Source of the DNA: Bacteroidetes bacterium 4572_112
GTDB taxonomy: Bacteria; Bacteroidota; Bacteroidia; Bacteroidales; UBA1556
DNA: 6,357 nucleotides
Assembly: GCA_002254285.1 (NCBI GenBank)
Contig: NIUZ01000104.1
Span: 1-6,357 of the forward strand
Direction of reading: 5' to 3'
The notes beneath the pieces are model-generated. The model was not told the origin of the DNA. It ran no database searches and was given only the letters and a program-made list of their open reading frames with translations. The position numbers and the translations under genes are program-made. Positions within the stretch are counted from its first letter, which is position 1. Each line of letters starts with the position of its first letter. This document shows, piece after piece, positions 1 through 6,192 of this stretch.

Positions 1-978
1 TTTAATTCCATTAATATCGTATAATGGTTCTGCATTTAAGTCAATCTGCGGTGGGCCATCATTATGACGCTTTATATAAGAACGTATTTTCTTAGCAAAA
101 GCAACATTTGACTCATGACCTGGGCGAGTAGCAATTACTCTACCTTTAATAGGCATACCTACCAATGCTAAATCACCAATTACATCAAGTAATTTATGTC
201 GAGCAGCTTCGTTATCAAATTTAAGCTCAAGGTTATTAAGAATACCTTTTTGCATAACTTTTACCGATGGCTTATTAAATAAGGTAGCCAACCTTTCTAG
301 CTCAGTATCAGAAACTTGCTTATTCACAAATACTATAGCATTGCTCAAATCACCACCTTTAATAAGGTTGTTATCCAATAAATACTCTAGCTCATGAAGG
401 AATACAAAAGTACGACAAGGAGCAATTTCCTTAGCAAAATCTGCATAATCATTTAGTTCAGCATTTTGAGTTCCTAAAACTGAAGTATTATAATCTATCA
501 TTGTAGAAATACGACGAGAACTATCAGGGATAATTGTCATTTCGGTATTTCTTTTTTCGTCAATATATGAGATAGGCTCTTTAAATTCAAAATAAACCCT
601 TTCCTCTTCAAGTGTCTTTAGACCAACTTTTTGAAGTATATGAACATAGTAAAATGAGCTACCATCAAGGATTGGAGCTTCCTCCTGATCCATTTCTACA
701 ACAACATTGTCCACATTTAAACCTACCAATGCAGCCAAAACGTGCTCTATTGTAGTAACTCTAGCTCCTTTATATTCTAATGTTGTTCCTCTTGCAGTAT
801 CAACTACATAATCTGCCAATGCTTCAAACTCTGGCTTTCCTTCCATATCAACTCTACGAAATACATATCCTGTATTCGCTGGTGCTGGAATAAATTTTAA
901 ACTAACTTCGCTTCCTGTATGTAAGCCTATTCCTGATATACTTACCTCTTCGGCAATGGTTGTTTGCTTTTCGCTCAT
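1..978 (-). CDS. lpxC: UDP-3-O-acyl-N-acetylglucosamine deacetylase LpxC, probably the N-terminal part of an LpxC-FabZ fusion; cut by the window edge
   Basis: This is the zinc-dependent deacetylase that makes the committed step of lipid A synthesis in the cytoplasm. The 326 visible codons start at ATG 978-976 and stay open to base 1. Family landmarks appear in order: ISGIGLHTG (residues 14-22), TIEHVLAAL with Glu78 and His79 (the same numbers as the E. coli catalytic Glu and zinc His), LDGSS (104-108), RTFVF and the GGDLSNAIVF stretch, HKLLDVIGD with His261, Asp265 and Asp269 (zinc ligands His and Asp, plus the conserved Asp), and the catalytic-type His288 in PGHESN. E. coli LpxC ends at about 305 residues. 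Here the whole deacetylase is present and the reading continues into EPLYDINGIK, which resembles the linker just before FabZ in the bifunctional LpxC/3-hydroxyacyl-ACP dehydratase proteins of Bacteroidota. The FabZ half would lie outside the window, so the fusion is inferred. The gene follows the LD-carboxypeptidase on the same strand after 184 bases and has its own candidate promoter. Confidence 0.95.
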   Translation of the reverse strand, partial: MSEKQTTIAEEVSISGIGLHTGSEVSLKFIPAPANTGYVFRRVDMEGKPEFEALADYVVDTARGTTLEYKGARVTTIEHVLAALVGLNVDNVVVEMDQEEAPILDGSSFYYVHILQKVGLKTLEEERVYFEFKEPISYIDEKRNTEMTIIPDSSRRISTMIDYNTSVLGTQNAELNDYADFAKEIAPCRTFVFLHELEYLLDNNLIKGGDLSNAIVFVNKQVSDTELERLATLFNKPSVKVMQKGILNNLELKFDNEAARHKLLDVIGDLALVGMPIKGRVIATRPGHESNVAFAKKIRSYIKRHNDGPPQIDLNAEPLYDINGIK

Positions 979-1004
979 TCTATATTGTTATAATTAATAA
1001 AAAG

Positions 1005-1040
1005 ACGGCACAAAAATAGTGATTATTATTTTAATGCCGT
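1005..1040. repeat. Inverted repeat ACGGCA / TGCCGT flanking the lpxC -7 box
   Basis: ACGGCA at 1005-1010 and TGCCGT at 1035-1040 are perfect 6-base complements separated by 24 bases. They are among the few GC-rich words in a very AT-rich gap. The candidate lpxC -7 box (1011-1018) lies inside, directly against one arm. An operator is possible. A transcript starting from that promoter would lack the distal arm, so an RNA hairpin would form only on read-through from the upstream gene. Six-base arms can arise by chance. Confidence 0.35.
1011..1018 (-). promoter_or_regulatory. Candidate Bacteroidota-type -7 box for lpxC
   Basis: The minus strand reads TATTTTTG, a full match to the TAnnTTTG -7 consensus of the Bacteroidota housekeeping sigma factor. 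It lies 32 bases upstream of the lpxC ATG, which would leave a leader of about 25 bases. No clear TTG-type -33 element is visible at the expected distance. In an AT-rich gap an eight-base match alone is only moderate evidence. Confidence 0.5.
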
Positions 1041-1162
1041 TTCTAGTATATATTATGTTTTCAGTTACTTAAAGTTGATAACTTATACATGTTACCATAC
1101 TTATATTATAACTGTATATAAGACACTTATAACGCCTTATATTCTATATTATTATGTAATTA

Positions 1163-2068
1163 CTATCGTTGTATAAATATAGTTTCGTTTTCCTTAACTT
1201 CTAATAAACTGTTTCTTCCCAAAATAATTGCCCTATTATCGTGAATATGCCCTGCTGGAAAATTAAAACAAACGGGGTACTTATATCGTTGAACTTTTTC
1301 GTGAATAATCTCTTCAGCTGATTTACCAAAAGGCACCTCATTATCATTCATGTCACTCATTCCACCAATAATTATCCCTTTTATATTTCTTAGTTTCTCG
1401 TTACGCTCAATATTCATCATCATTCTATCGATATGATAAAGATATTCGTCTAAATCTTCAATAAATAAAATACCATTTCTAGATTTCACCTCACTTTTAG
1501 AGCCTAATAATGAATATAGAATAGAGAGATTACCTCCGCCAATTGGAGCTTGGATAAGACCAGGTCTATTGAATTTATGTCCTGGAATAGTATATGTGTT
1601 TTTACCTGTAAATAGTGCGTTATGTAATGACGAAAGAGCCTCAGTACTCATAGCGTTATCAACAAAGTTTATTGGCATTACCGCATGAATACTCTCTGTA
1701 TTACAAGTTCGTTGAATATGCGAATGGAGAACAGTAACATCACTATAGCCTACAACCCACTTTGGTGTCCTTCTGAATCCTGCCCAATCTATTTGGTCTA
1801 TAATTTGAACAGTGCCATATCCCCCTCTCGCACAAAATATAGCTTTAATATTAGGATCGTTAAGCATATATTGTAAATCAAGTGCACGCTGAGCCTCTGT
1901 TCCTGCAAATTGATTATCTATGGAATGAAGATTACCCCCTTTTACTACTTCTAATCCCCATTGATTAAAGACATCAATTGCTGGCTGAACTTCTTCAGCA
2001 CTAATTTTTCGAGCAGTAGATATTATCCCTACTTTATCGCCCTTCTTAAGATATTTTGGTGTAAGCAT
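1163..2068 (-). CDS. LD-carboxypeptidase, peptidase family S66 (LdcA-like)
   Basis: A 301-residue protein of the S66 family. LdcA enzymes remove the terminal D-alanine from murein tetrapeptides in the cytoplasm during peptidoglycan recycling. Visible landmarks are the N-terminal LKKGDKVGIISTA (residues 7-19), CARGGYGT (79-86), GYSDVT with the nucleophile Ser109 (107-112), IEDLDE with the likely catalytic Glu204, and GHIHDN with the likely catalytic His274. The Ser-Glu-His order and spacing fit the family, and the length of about 300 residues is normal. No signal peptide or membrane segment is seen, which supports a cytoplasmic site. The start at 2068 is favoured because the conserved LKKGDKVGI motif follows at once. 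The gene lies 57 bases after the protease stop and has its own candidate -7 box. Some S66 members act on microcin C7-type compounds (MccF), but the context next to lpxC fits murein recycling better. Substrate is inferred from the family. Confidence 0.92.
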   Translation of the reverse strand: MLTPKYLKKGDKVGIISTARKISAEEVQPAIDVFNQWGLEVVKGGNLHSIDNQFAGTEAQRALDLQYMLNDPNIKAIFCARGGYGTVQIIDQIDWAGFRRTPKWVVGYSDVTVLHSHIQRTCNTESIHAVMPINFVDNAMSTEALSSLHNALFTGKNTYTIPGHKFNRPGLIQAPIGGGNLSILYSLLGSKSEVKSRNGILFIEDLDEYLYHIDRMMMNIERNEKLRNIKGIIIGGMSDMNDNEVPFGKSAEEIIHEKVQRYKYPVCFNFPAGHIHDNRAIILGRNSLLEVKENETIFIQR

Positions 2069-2096
2069 TTTTTATTATTTTGATAGATTCTTCTGA

Positions 2097-2104
2097 CAAA
2101 GATA
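2097..2104 (-). promoter_or_regulatory. Candidate Bacteroidota-type -7 box for the LD-carboxypeptidase gene
   Basis: The minus strand reads TATCTTTG, an exact TAnnTTTG match, in the 57-base gap after the protease gene and 28 bases upstream of the ATG at 2068. That position suits a leader of about 20 bases. No clear -33 TTG is visible at the expected distance. If real, the carboxypeptidase can be transcribed independently of the lipoprotein-protease pair. Confidence 0.5.
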
Positions 2105-2125
2105 ACAAATAATCATTAGGTTTTA

Positions 2126-3835
2126 TTATTCCTTTATTACCTTTTGACTATAAATATCTGATTTTGCATTAATTTTAACAATATACATCCCTGCTTTCAA
2201 ATCATTAAGGTAATCTATACGGATAAGATTACTCCCTTTATTACAATGTATATTCACTTTTTGATAGACATTTCTTCCTGACATATCGTATAAGGCAACA
2301 TCTATATTTTGACTATCGTTAATAATTAATAAAATATGAAAGCCCTTGGTAAATGGATTTGGTAACACCCTAAACTCCCCACTATTAGCAGTATTATGCG
2401 TACTATCATTCTGTAATAATAATTGTGCAAAATAGAAGTTTGGAATCCCAAAACCTTTTATTGAATCGGCATTATTCCACAGACTAGCCGATTGTAGAAT
2501 TGCATTATTAATATCTTTTATCTTTCGATTAGGGTTTGCTTGCAAAAAAGTAGCTGCAGCTCCTGCAATAAATGGTGTAGAAAAAGAGGTGCCATTTGCT
2601 TTCACAATATTGCCTTTACTATCTACTATTGGAGTTTGTAGCCCCTCAGCCACCAAATCAGGCTTTATTCTCCCATCAGAGGAATTGCCTGTAGAGCTGA
2701 ATTTAGCTATATATTCGTCCTCATCAATAGCACCGATTGTAAAAACACCTTCTGCATCCGATGGAAAACATATTTTTTGCCAGTCGCCACCACCTTCGTT
2801 TCCTGCCGAATTAAAAACCATTATTCCTTTTAGGCTAGCAATATGTGCTGCTCGAGAAATAATAGCCGTTTTGCCATCAAGCTGTGCATGTGTATAATCC
2901 AATGAAACATCGTCAAACCTAGAATATACAAGTGATGAAGTAATAATATCTACTCCCAAAGAATCGGCATATTCGGCAGCAAAAAGCCAATTTACTTCCT
3001 CAATAGGATATTCGTATCTATTATCTTCGGTTTGAAAAAGGTAGTAGTTTGCCTGTGGTGCACTACCTATAAACTCATCATCAATAACTGCTGCCATAGT
3101 AGAAAGAACTCCTGTACCATGCGAGCCGGAAGAGTATAAATCCTTCCCATCATTAGTGAAATTGCGAACCTCTTTTATTTGATTATTAGTAAATAGGTGA
3201 GCAAAAGCATCAAGCTTATTCACATTCCTAAAGCCATTATCAAAAACAGCAATATCAATACCATATCCATAAATATTTTCCTCGAAAAGCATATCCAAAT
3301 CTACCATCCTAATTCTATTATTGGTAGCTTTATAATTAGAAGATTGGTAATCGAATTGACTACTATTTTTTGTGGTCATTTTAGAATTCCTTTGCTCCTT
3401 AGCTTTACTATCTGAACTTTTTGACGAAACGTAAGGAGCTAGATATTGTATTGAATCAACTATTGAAATTAAAGGAATCTGGGATAATTGATTTGATGTT
3501 TCTACACGAACCAAAGCAGCATTCATCCACTTTGATGTATTATAAACCAATAAATTAAGTGGTATTAGACTATCGATATAGTTACTATTTACAGGCAAGT
3601 CAACACTATCAATTGCAATGTCATTTAATAGGCGACGGTCTATTGATTTCTGTGATAAAAATTCTATGGGATTATCTAATTCGAAAGGAGTATTGTTTTT
3701 ATCAGTGAAACTCACCAAATACCATGCAGGCAAATTTTGAGCTGATACTGTAATTGGCATTATGCTAACAAAAAAAATCAGCAATAGCATTACTGATTTC
3801 AATCGTTTATATGTTATAATATTACTGCTTTCCAT
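2126..3835 (-). CDS. Secreted S8 subtilisin-like serine protease with T9SS C-terminal sorting domain
   Basis: A 569-residue exported protease. The chosen ATG at 3835 gives a standard signal peptide: n-region with Lys10, Arg11 and Lys13, a hydrophobic core, and probable cleavage after Ala32 (VSA/QN). An upstream in-frame ATG at 3859 would add eight residues rich in aromatics. Residues about 39-135 (WYLVSFTDKNNTPF onward) match the prodomain-like region seen in many Bacteroidota subtilases. The catalytic domain follows: Asp199 in AVFDNG, His239 in GSHGTG, oxyanion Asn346 in SAGNEG and Ser417 in NGTSFSTP. All four are present, so it should be active. Residues about 487-569 form a type A T9SS sorting domain, with LPNPF (491-495), YDMSGRNVY (516-524), LKAGMYIVKI (546-555) and the end SQKVIKE. 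Crossing of the outer membrane by T9SS, with cleavage of this domain, is inferred from the family. The first 14 bases overlap the lipoprotein gene, implying co-transcription. The natural substrate is unknown. Confidence 0.93.
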   Translation of the reverse strand: MESSNIITYKRLKSVMLLLIFFVSIMPITVSAQNLPAWYLVSFTDKNNTPFELDNPIEFLSQKSIDRRLLNDIAIDSVDLPVNSNYIDSLIPLNLLVYNTSKWMNAALVRVETSNQLSQIPLISIVDSIQYLAPYVSSKSSDSKAKEQRNSKMTTKNSSQFDYQSSNYKATNNRIRMVDLDMLFEENIYGYGIDIAVFDNGFRNVNKLDAFAHLFTNNQIKEVRNFTNDGKDLYSSGSHGTGVLSTMAAVIDDEFIGSAPQANYYLFQTEDNRYEYPIEEVNWLFAAEYADSLGVDIITSSLVYSRFDDVSLDYTHAQLDGKTAIISRAAHIASLKGIMVFNSAGNEGGGDWQKICFPSDAEGVFTIGAIDEDEYIAKFSSTGNSSDGRIKPDLVAEGLQTPIVDSKGNIVKANGTSFSTPFIAGAAATFLQANPNRKIKDINNAILQSASLWNNADSIKGFGIPNFYFAQLLLQNDSTHNTANSGEFRVLPNPFTKGFHILLIINDSQNIDVALYDMSGRNVYQKVNIHCNKGSNLIRIDYLNDLKAGMYIVKINAKSDIYSQKVIKE

Positions 3836-4493
3836 ATTCCAATAATAAATACTCAACATTATATCCCGATGTTCCAGATGTTTTTAATTCTTTATGAATC
3901 CTTTTTCGTTTAACTAAGCCAATGTTTTTTGCATAAATTTCGTAATGCACAAACTCTTGGATTAAATTTACCTCATCCTCATAACTTGCCAAAGCACAAT
4001 TCTGATATATTTTTCCTAAAATGGTTTCATCAAAATCTACATCAGTATATATAGAAGCAATTTTAGACTCACTGTTTTTTGCATTTGCGTCCCAAGTATT
4101 ACCAGCAACTACAGGAAATATAAGATTTACAAATCTAACATTTTCGACAACTGTTTCTATATTAGATTTTGATTTACTAATAGTATAATTACTACAAAAA
4201 GCCCAATCTGTGGTATCAGTTTTTGAGGATTTGCGCCATCTATAGGCTTCATTATTTGCATTATCGGTAAATGTACTTACAAATTCCATTTTTACCTTAA
4301 ACGAAAAGGTGTCTATCCTATTATTATAATCATCAAACACTATGGAATCAACACTATAAATATGATAAGCACCTACTTCTGTCGGAAAATAATCAAAACC
4401 CATATCAATAGAATCCTCTGTTTCCTTCTTACAAGAATACGCTAAAGTGATTACTAATAATAAGAGTAATGCTAAATGTTTTTTCATCATCAT
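3822..4493 (-). CDS. Putative outer-membrane or surface lipoprotein of unknown function
   Basis: A 223-residue protein with a lipoprotein signal peptide: Lys4 and Lys5, a leucine-rich core (residues 7-17), then the lipobox-like AYSC with Cys21 as the probable lipid anchor. The residues after Cys21 are KKETEDSID. Charged acidic stretches just after the cysteine act as surface-export signals in Bacteroidota lipoproteins, so surface display is possible but inferred. The mature part is rich in polar and aromatic residues and beta-prone, with FDYFPTEVGAYHIYSVDSI near residues 33-51, a motif style common in small Bacteroidota lipoproteins. I recognise no enzymatic motif and no named domain. Three ATG codons stand in a row (4493, 4490, 4487), so the exact start is ambiguous by one or two residues. 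Its 3' end overlaps the start of the subtilase, so the two are probably translated from one message. A role linked to the protease, such as anchor, inhibitor or partner, is speculation. Confidence 0.8.
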   Translation of the reverse strand: MMMKKHLALLLLLVITLAYSCKKETEDSIDMGFDYFPTEVGAYHIYSVDSIVFDDYNNRIDTFSFKVKMEFVSTFTDNANNEAYRWRKSSKTDTTDWAFCSNYTISKSKSNIETVVENVRFVNLIFPVVAGNTWDANAKNSESKIASIYTDVDFDETILGKIYQNCALASYEDEVNLIQEFVHYEIYAKNIGLVKRKRIHKELKTSGTSGYNVEYLLLEYGKQ

Positions 4494-4510
4494 AATATTT
4501 TATAGTCTGT

Positions 4511-4518
4511 CAAAAGTA
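4511..4518 (-). promoter_or_regulatory. Weak candidate -7 box for the lipoprotein-protease operon
   Basis: The minus strand reads TACTTTTG, which fits TAnnTTTG, 17 bases upstream of the first lipoprotein ATG. This would give a very short leader of about 10-12 bases. No -33 TTG is seen at the right distance, where the sequence is an A tract. The position is less convincing than for the two downstream genes. Confidence 0.35.
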
Positions 4519-4594
4519 ATGCTTTTTTTTGCACCTATAGTAATGATGTAAAGCTTCCGTAAAAATATTTTTATTTTACTGACAAATATTAGCT

Positions 4595-4606
4595 GAAGCT
4601 TGCTTC
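4595..4606. repeat. Small palindrome GAAGC-TT-GCTTC
   Basis: Five-base perfect arms, GAAGC at 4595-4599 and GCTTC at 4602-4606, are separated by two bases. The palindrome overlaps the candidate -33 TTG of the plus-strand promoter, so it is placed where a repressor could act. Short arms mean chance is a real alternative. Confidence 0.3.
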
Positions 4607-4631
4607 TTAAAAATATAAATGCTTATCTTTA
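4600..4631 (+). promoter_or_regulatory. Candidate promoter for the mrp-nifU-like operon
   Basis: TTG at 4600-4602 and TATCTTTA at 4624-4631 are separated by 21 bases. The second differs from the Bacteroidota TAnnTTTG box only in its last base. The context TATCTTTACCG looks much like common -7 regions of the phylum. The site is 163 bases upstream of the mrp ATG, implying a long leader. A second imperfect box, TACTTTAG at about 4765-4772, is closer to the gene but has no -33 partner. Confidence 0.4.
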
Positions 4632-4688
4632 CCGAGTCTAAATAAGAATAAGGGCTTTTTATTAATTTTTTGATTTTCAGTATTTTAT

Positions 4689-4719
4689 ATACTTTTAGTC
4701 ATTTACATAATAAAAGTAT
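4689..4719. repeat. 9-base perfect inverted repeat in the mrp upstream region
   Basis: ATACTTTTA at 4689-4697 is the exact reverse complement of TAAAAGTAT at 4711-4719, with a 13-base spacer. It lies 76-106 bases before the mrp ATG and downstream of the candidate promoter, so it would fall in the transcribed leader. As RNA it would form an AT-rich stem with one G-C pair, probably weak. As DNA it could be a dimeric regulator site. Its function is unknown. Confidence 0.5.
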
Positions 4720-4794
4720 TCTTGATTATATTAGACGAAAAATAATACAATTACTTATATTATTTTACTTTAGTATCAAAAACATCAACATAAT

Positions 4795-5919
4795 ATGAAA
4801 TTCAATACAGAAAAGGTGCTCGACACCTTAAAAATGGTAAAACATCCCGAGACAGGCAAAGATATTGTTAGCTTGGGTATGGTTGAAGACATGGAAATTA
4901 CTGACACAAAAATTAAATTTTCGTTGGTAATAAAAAACAGCAAAGATCCATTTGCAAAATCATTGGTTAAGGCCTGTGATCGCACATTAAAATTCTACCT
5001 AAGCGAAGATTTAGAAGTAGAAGTTAATGAAAAAATTAAGCATTTTGAGGCAGCTTCATTTGCTGCACCAAAGAAGCCATTCTCGCAAGTAACCAATATT
5101 ATTGGAGTAGCTTCGGGTAAAGGTGGTGTTGGAAAATCTACTGTTGCTGCAAACCTTGCAGTATCATTAGCAAAAACTGGCGCTAGTGTTGGTCTTTTGG
5201 ACGCAGATATTTATGGTCCTTCGGTACCAATGATGTTTGACCTAGAAGATGCTAAGCCAATTGCAACTAAAGAAGGAGACAAAACATGGATTGAGCCAAT
5301 TGAAAAATATGGTATCAAACTTATGTCTATCGGATTTTTTGTTGACCCCGACAAAGCTCTTATTTGGAGAGGCTCAATGGCAACAAATGCTCTTAACCAA
5401 TTCATTAATGATGGTAAATGGGGTAAGTTGGATTATGTAGTTATTGATATGCCTCCTGGGACTGGCGATATTCACCTAACATTGGTACAAGCAATTGGTA
5501 TCACTGGTGTGGTAATAGTAAGTACACCTCAGCAAGTAGCATTGGCTGATGCTCGTAAGGGTATCTCTATGTTTGAGCAAAAGGACATAAATGTTCCTGT
5601 ACTTGGATTGGTTGAAAATATGGCTTACTTCACTCCAGAAGATTGCCCAGAAAATAAATACTATATCTTCGGAAAAGACGGAGCTAAGAATTTAGCAGAA
5701 AAAATGAATGTGCCTTTATTGGCTCAAATTCCTTTGGTACAAGGTATCATGCAAGCAGGTGACAATGGTCAGCCTATAGCACTTGATGGCAATGATCCAA
5801 TGGGTAAAGCATTCCGCGAATTAGCTGCTAACGTAGTAAAACAAACAGAGATACGAAACAAAGAATTAGCTCCTACTACAAAAGTAGAGATTGATCCTAA
5901 TGCTTCGTGCTCAAGCTAA
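4795..5919 (+). CDS. Mrp/ApbC-type Fe-S cluster carrier P-loop ATPase with N-terminal MIP18/DUF59 domain
   Basis: A 374-residue cytoplasmic protein of the Mrp/NBP35 family, whose members bind and pass on Fe-S clusters with the help of ATP. Residues about 1-85 form a MIP18 (DUF59) domain. The ATPase follows: deviant Walker A KGGVGKS (109-115), LLDADIYGPS (134-143), RGSMATNAL (192-200) and Walker B-type VVIDMPPGTGD (215-225), then STPQQVALADARKG (243-256). The length is close to E. coli Mrp (369). One oddity is that the region after ENMAYF (275-280), where E. coli Mrp has the cluster-binding CxxC, reads TPEDCPENKYYIFG with only Cys284. Another cysteine occurs in the C-terminal ASCSS (Cys372). 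From memory, many Bacteroidota homologues also lack the full CxxC here. The gene is followed after 11 bases by a NifU-domain gene, supporting a joint role in cluster assembly. The ATG at 4795 opens directly on the conserved domain. The assignment to family is firm; the cluster-binding mode is open. Confidence 0.93.
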   Translation: MKFNTEKVLDTLKMVKHPETGKDIVSLGMVEDMEITDTKIKFSLVIKNSKDPFAKSLVKACDRTLKFYLSEDLEVEVNEKIKHFEAASFAAPKKPFSQVTNIIGVASGKGGVGKSTVAANLAVSLAKTGASVGLLDADIYGPSVPMMFDLEDAKPIATKEGDKTWIEPIEKYGIKLMSIGFFVDPDKALIWRGSMATNALNQFINDGKWGKLDYVVIDMPPGTGDIHLTLVQAIGITGVVIVSTPQQVALADARKGISMFEQKDINVPVLGLVENMAYFTPEDCPENKYYIFGKDGAKNLAEKMNVPLLAQIPLVQGIMQAGDNGQPIALDGNDPMGKAFRELAANVVKQTEIRNKELAPTTKVEIDPNASCSS

Positions 5920-5930
5920 AATATATAATT

Positions 5931-6188
5931 ATGGAAGCTACAGAAAGAGTAGAATTAGAGAAAAGAGTAACTAATGTAATCGACCAGGTGCGCCCATATT
6001 TGGTAGCAGATGGTGGTGACATTGAGTTTGTTCGCCTTACCGACAATATGGAAGTACAGGTGGAGCTAAAAGGCGCTTGCGCTAGTTGCTCAATGAGTAT
6101 TATGACTCTTAAAATGGGTGTTGAACAGGCAATGATGAAGGCTATTCCGGAAGTAAAATCTGTGGATGCTATTAATTTGGGTTATTAA
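5931..6188 (+). CDS. NifU C-terminal-domain (Nfu-type) Fe-S scaffold protein
   Basis: An 85-residue protein that consists of essentially one NifU C-terminal domain. Such proteins hold a cluster, usually 4Fe-4S at a dimer interface, and deliver it to target apoproteins. Landmarks are IDQVRPYLVADGGDIEFV (residues 17-34), LKGACASCSMS with the cluster ligands Cys50 and Cys53 (47-57), and the MTLKMGVEQAM helix (58-68). There is no N-terminal NifU or A-type domain, unlike E. coli NfuA, so this is the short stand-alone form. The ATG at 5931 is chosen because the family domain starts there. An in-frame ATG at 5907 would add eight residues (MLKLKYII) and overlap the mrp end. The 11-base gap after mrp and the shared strand indicate one operon, with the two proteins likely working in the same cluster transfer route. 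Function is known from the family and partnership is inferred from context. Confidence 0.95.
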   Translation: MEATERVELEKRVTNVIDQVRPYLVADGGDIEFVRLTDNMEVQVELKGACASCSMSIMTLKMGVEQAMMKAIPEVKSVDAINLGY

Positions 6189-6192
6189 TTTA

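Larger units (their letters stand above)
979..1162. other. Intergenic gap between LD-carboxypeptidase and lpxC
   Basis: This 184-base, very AT-rich gap holds the lpxC promoter candidate and the ACGGCA/TGCCGT repeat. It also contains two small hairpin-capable words: AAGTT-gat-AACTT at 1072-1084 and TATAAG-aca-CTTATA at 1117-1131. The second lies about 32 bases past the LD-carboxypeptidase stop, but it is AT-only apart from one pair and has no following U tract, so it is not a convincing terminator. No open reading frame of note was seen. Confidence 0.6.
4494..4794. other. Divergent intergenic region between the lipoprotein gene and mrp
   Basis: These 301 AT-rich bases carry the promoters for both transcription directions. 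Going left to right they hold a weak minus-strand -7 box (4511-4518), two AAGCTT words (4551-4556 and 4596-4601), the second inside a GAAGC-TT-GCTTC palindrome, a near-consensus plus-strand promoter (4600-4631), and a 9-base inverted repeat (4689-4719). No open reading frame, tRNA or convincing intrinsic terminator was found. If the plus promoter is right, the mrp leader is about 155-160 bases long. Confidence 0.6.

Noticed and set aside
1117..1131. Hairpin TATAAG-aca-CTTATA as terminator of the LD-carboxypeptidase gene
   Set aside because: The stem is six pairs with one G-C and no U tract follows on the minus strand, so it is too weak to call.
1685..1876. 63-codon plus-strand frame
   Set aside because: It is antisense to the LD-carboxypeptidase around its catalytic Ser109 region and has no independent support.
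2589..2897. 102-codon open frame on the plus strand
   Set aside because: It lies wholly antisense to the catalytic domain of the subtilase, whose motifs are intact. Its product has no recognisable features and reflects the reverse reading of a real gene.
4785..4985. 66-codon minus-strand frame over the start of mrp
   Set aside because: It is antisense to the conserved MIP18 domain of Mrp, with no family resemblance or promoter of its own.
5249..5440. 63-codon plus-strand frame inside mrp
   Set aside because: It is an alternate frame of the Mrp ATPase core, which is clearly coding in the other frame.
5907..5930. Upstream ATG that would extend the NifU-domain protein by eight residues
   Set aside because: The extension MLKLKYII overlaps the end of mrp and is not part of the domain. 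The ATG at 5931 gives a normal short Nfu protein.
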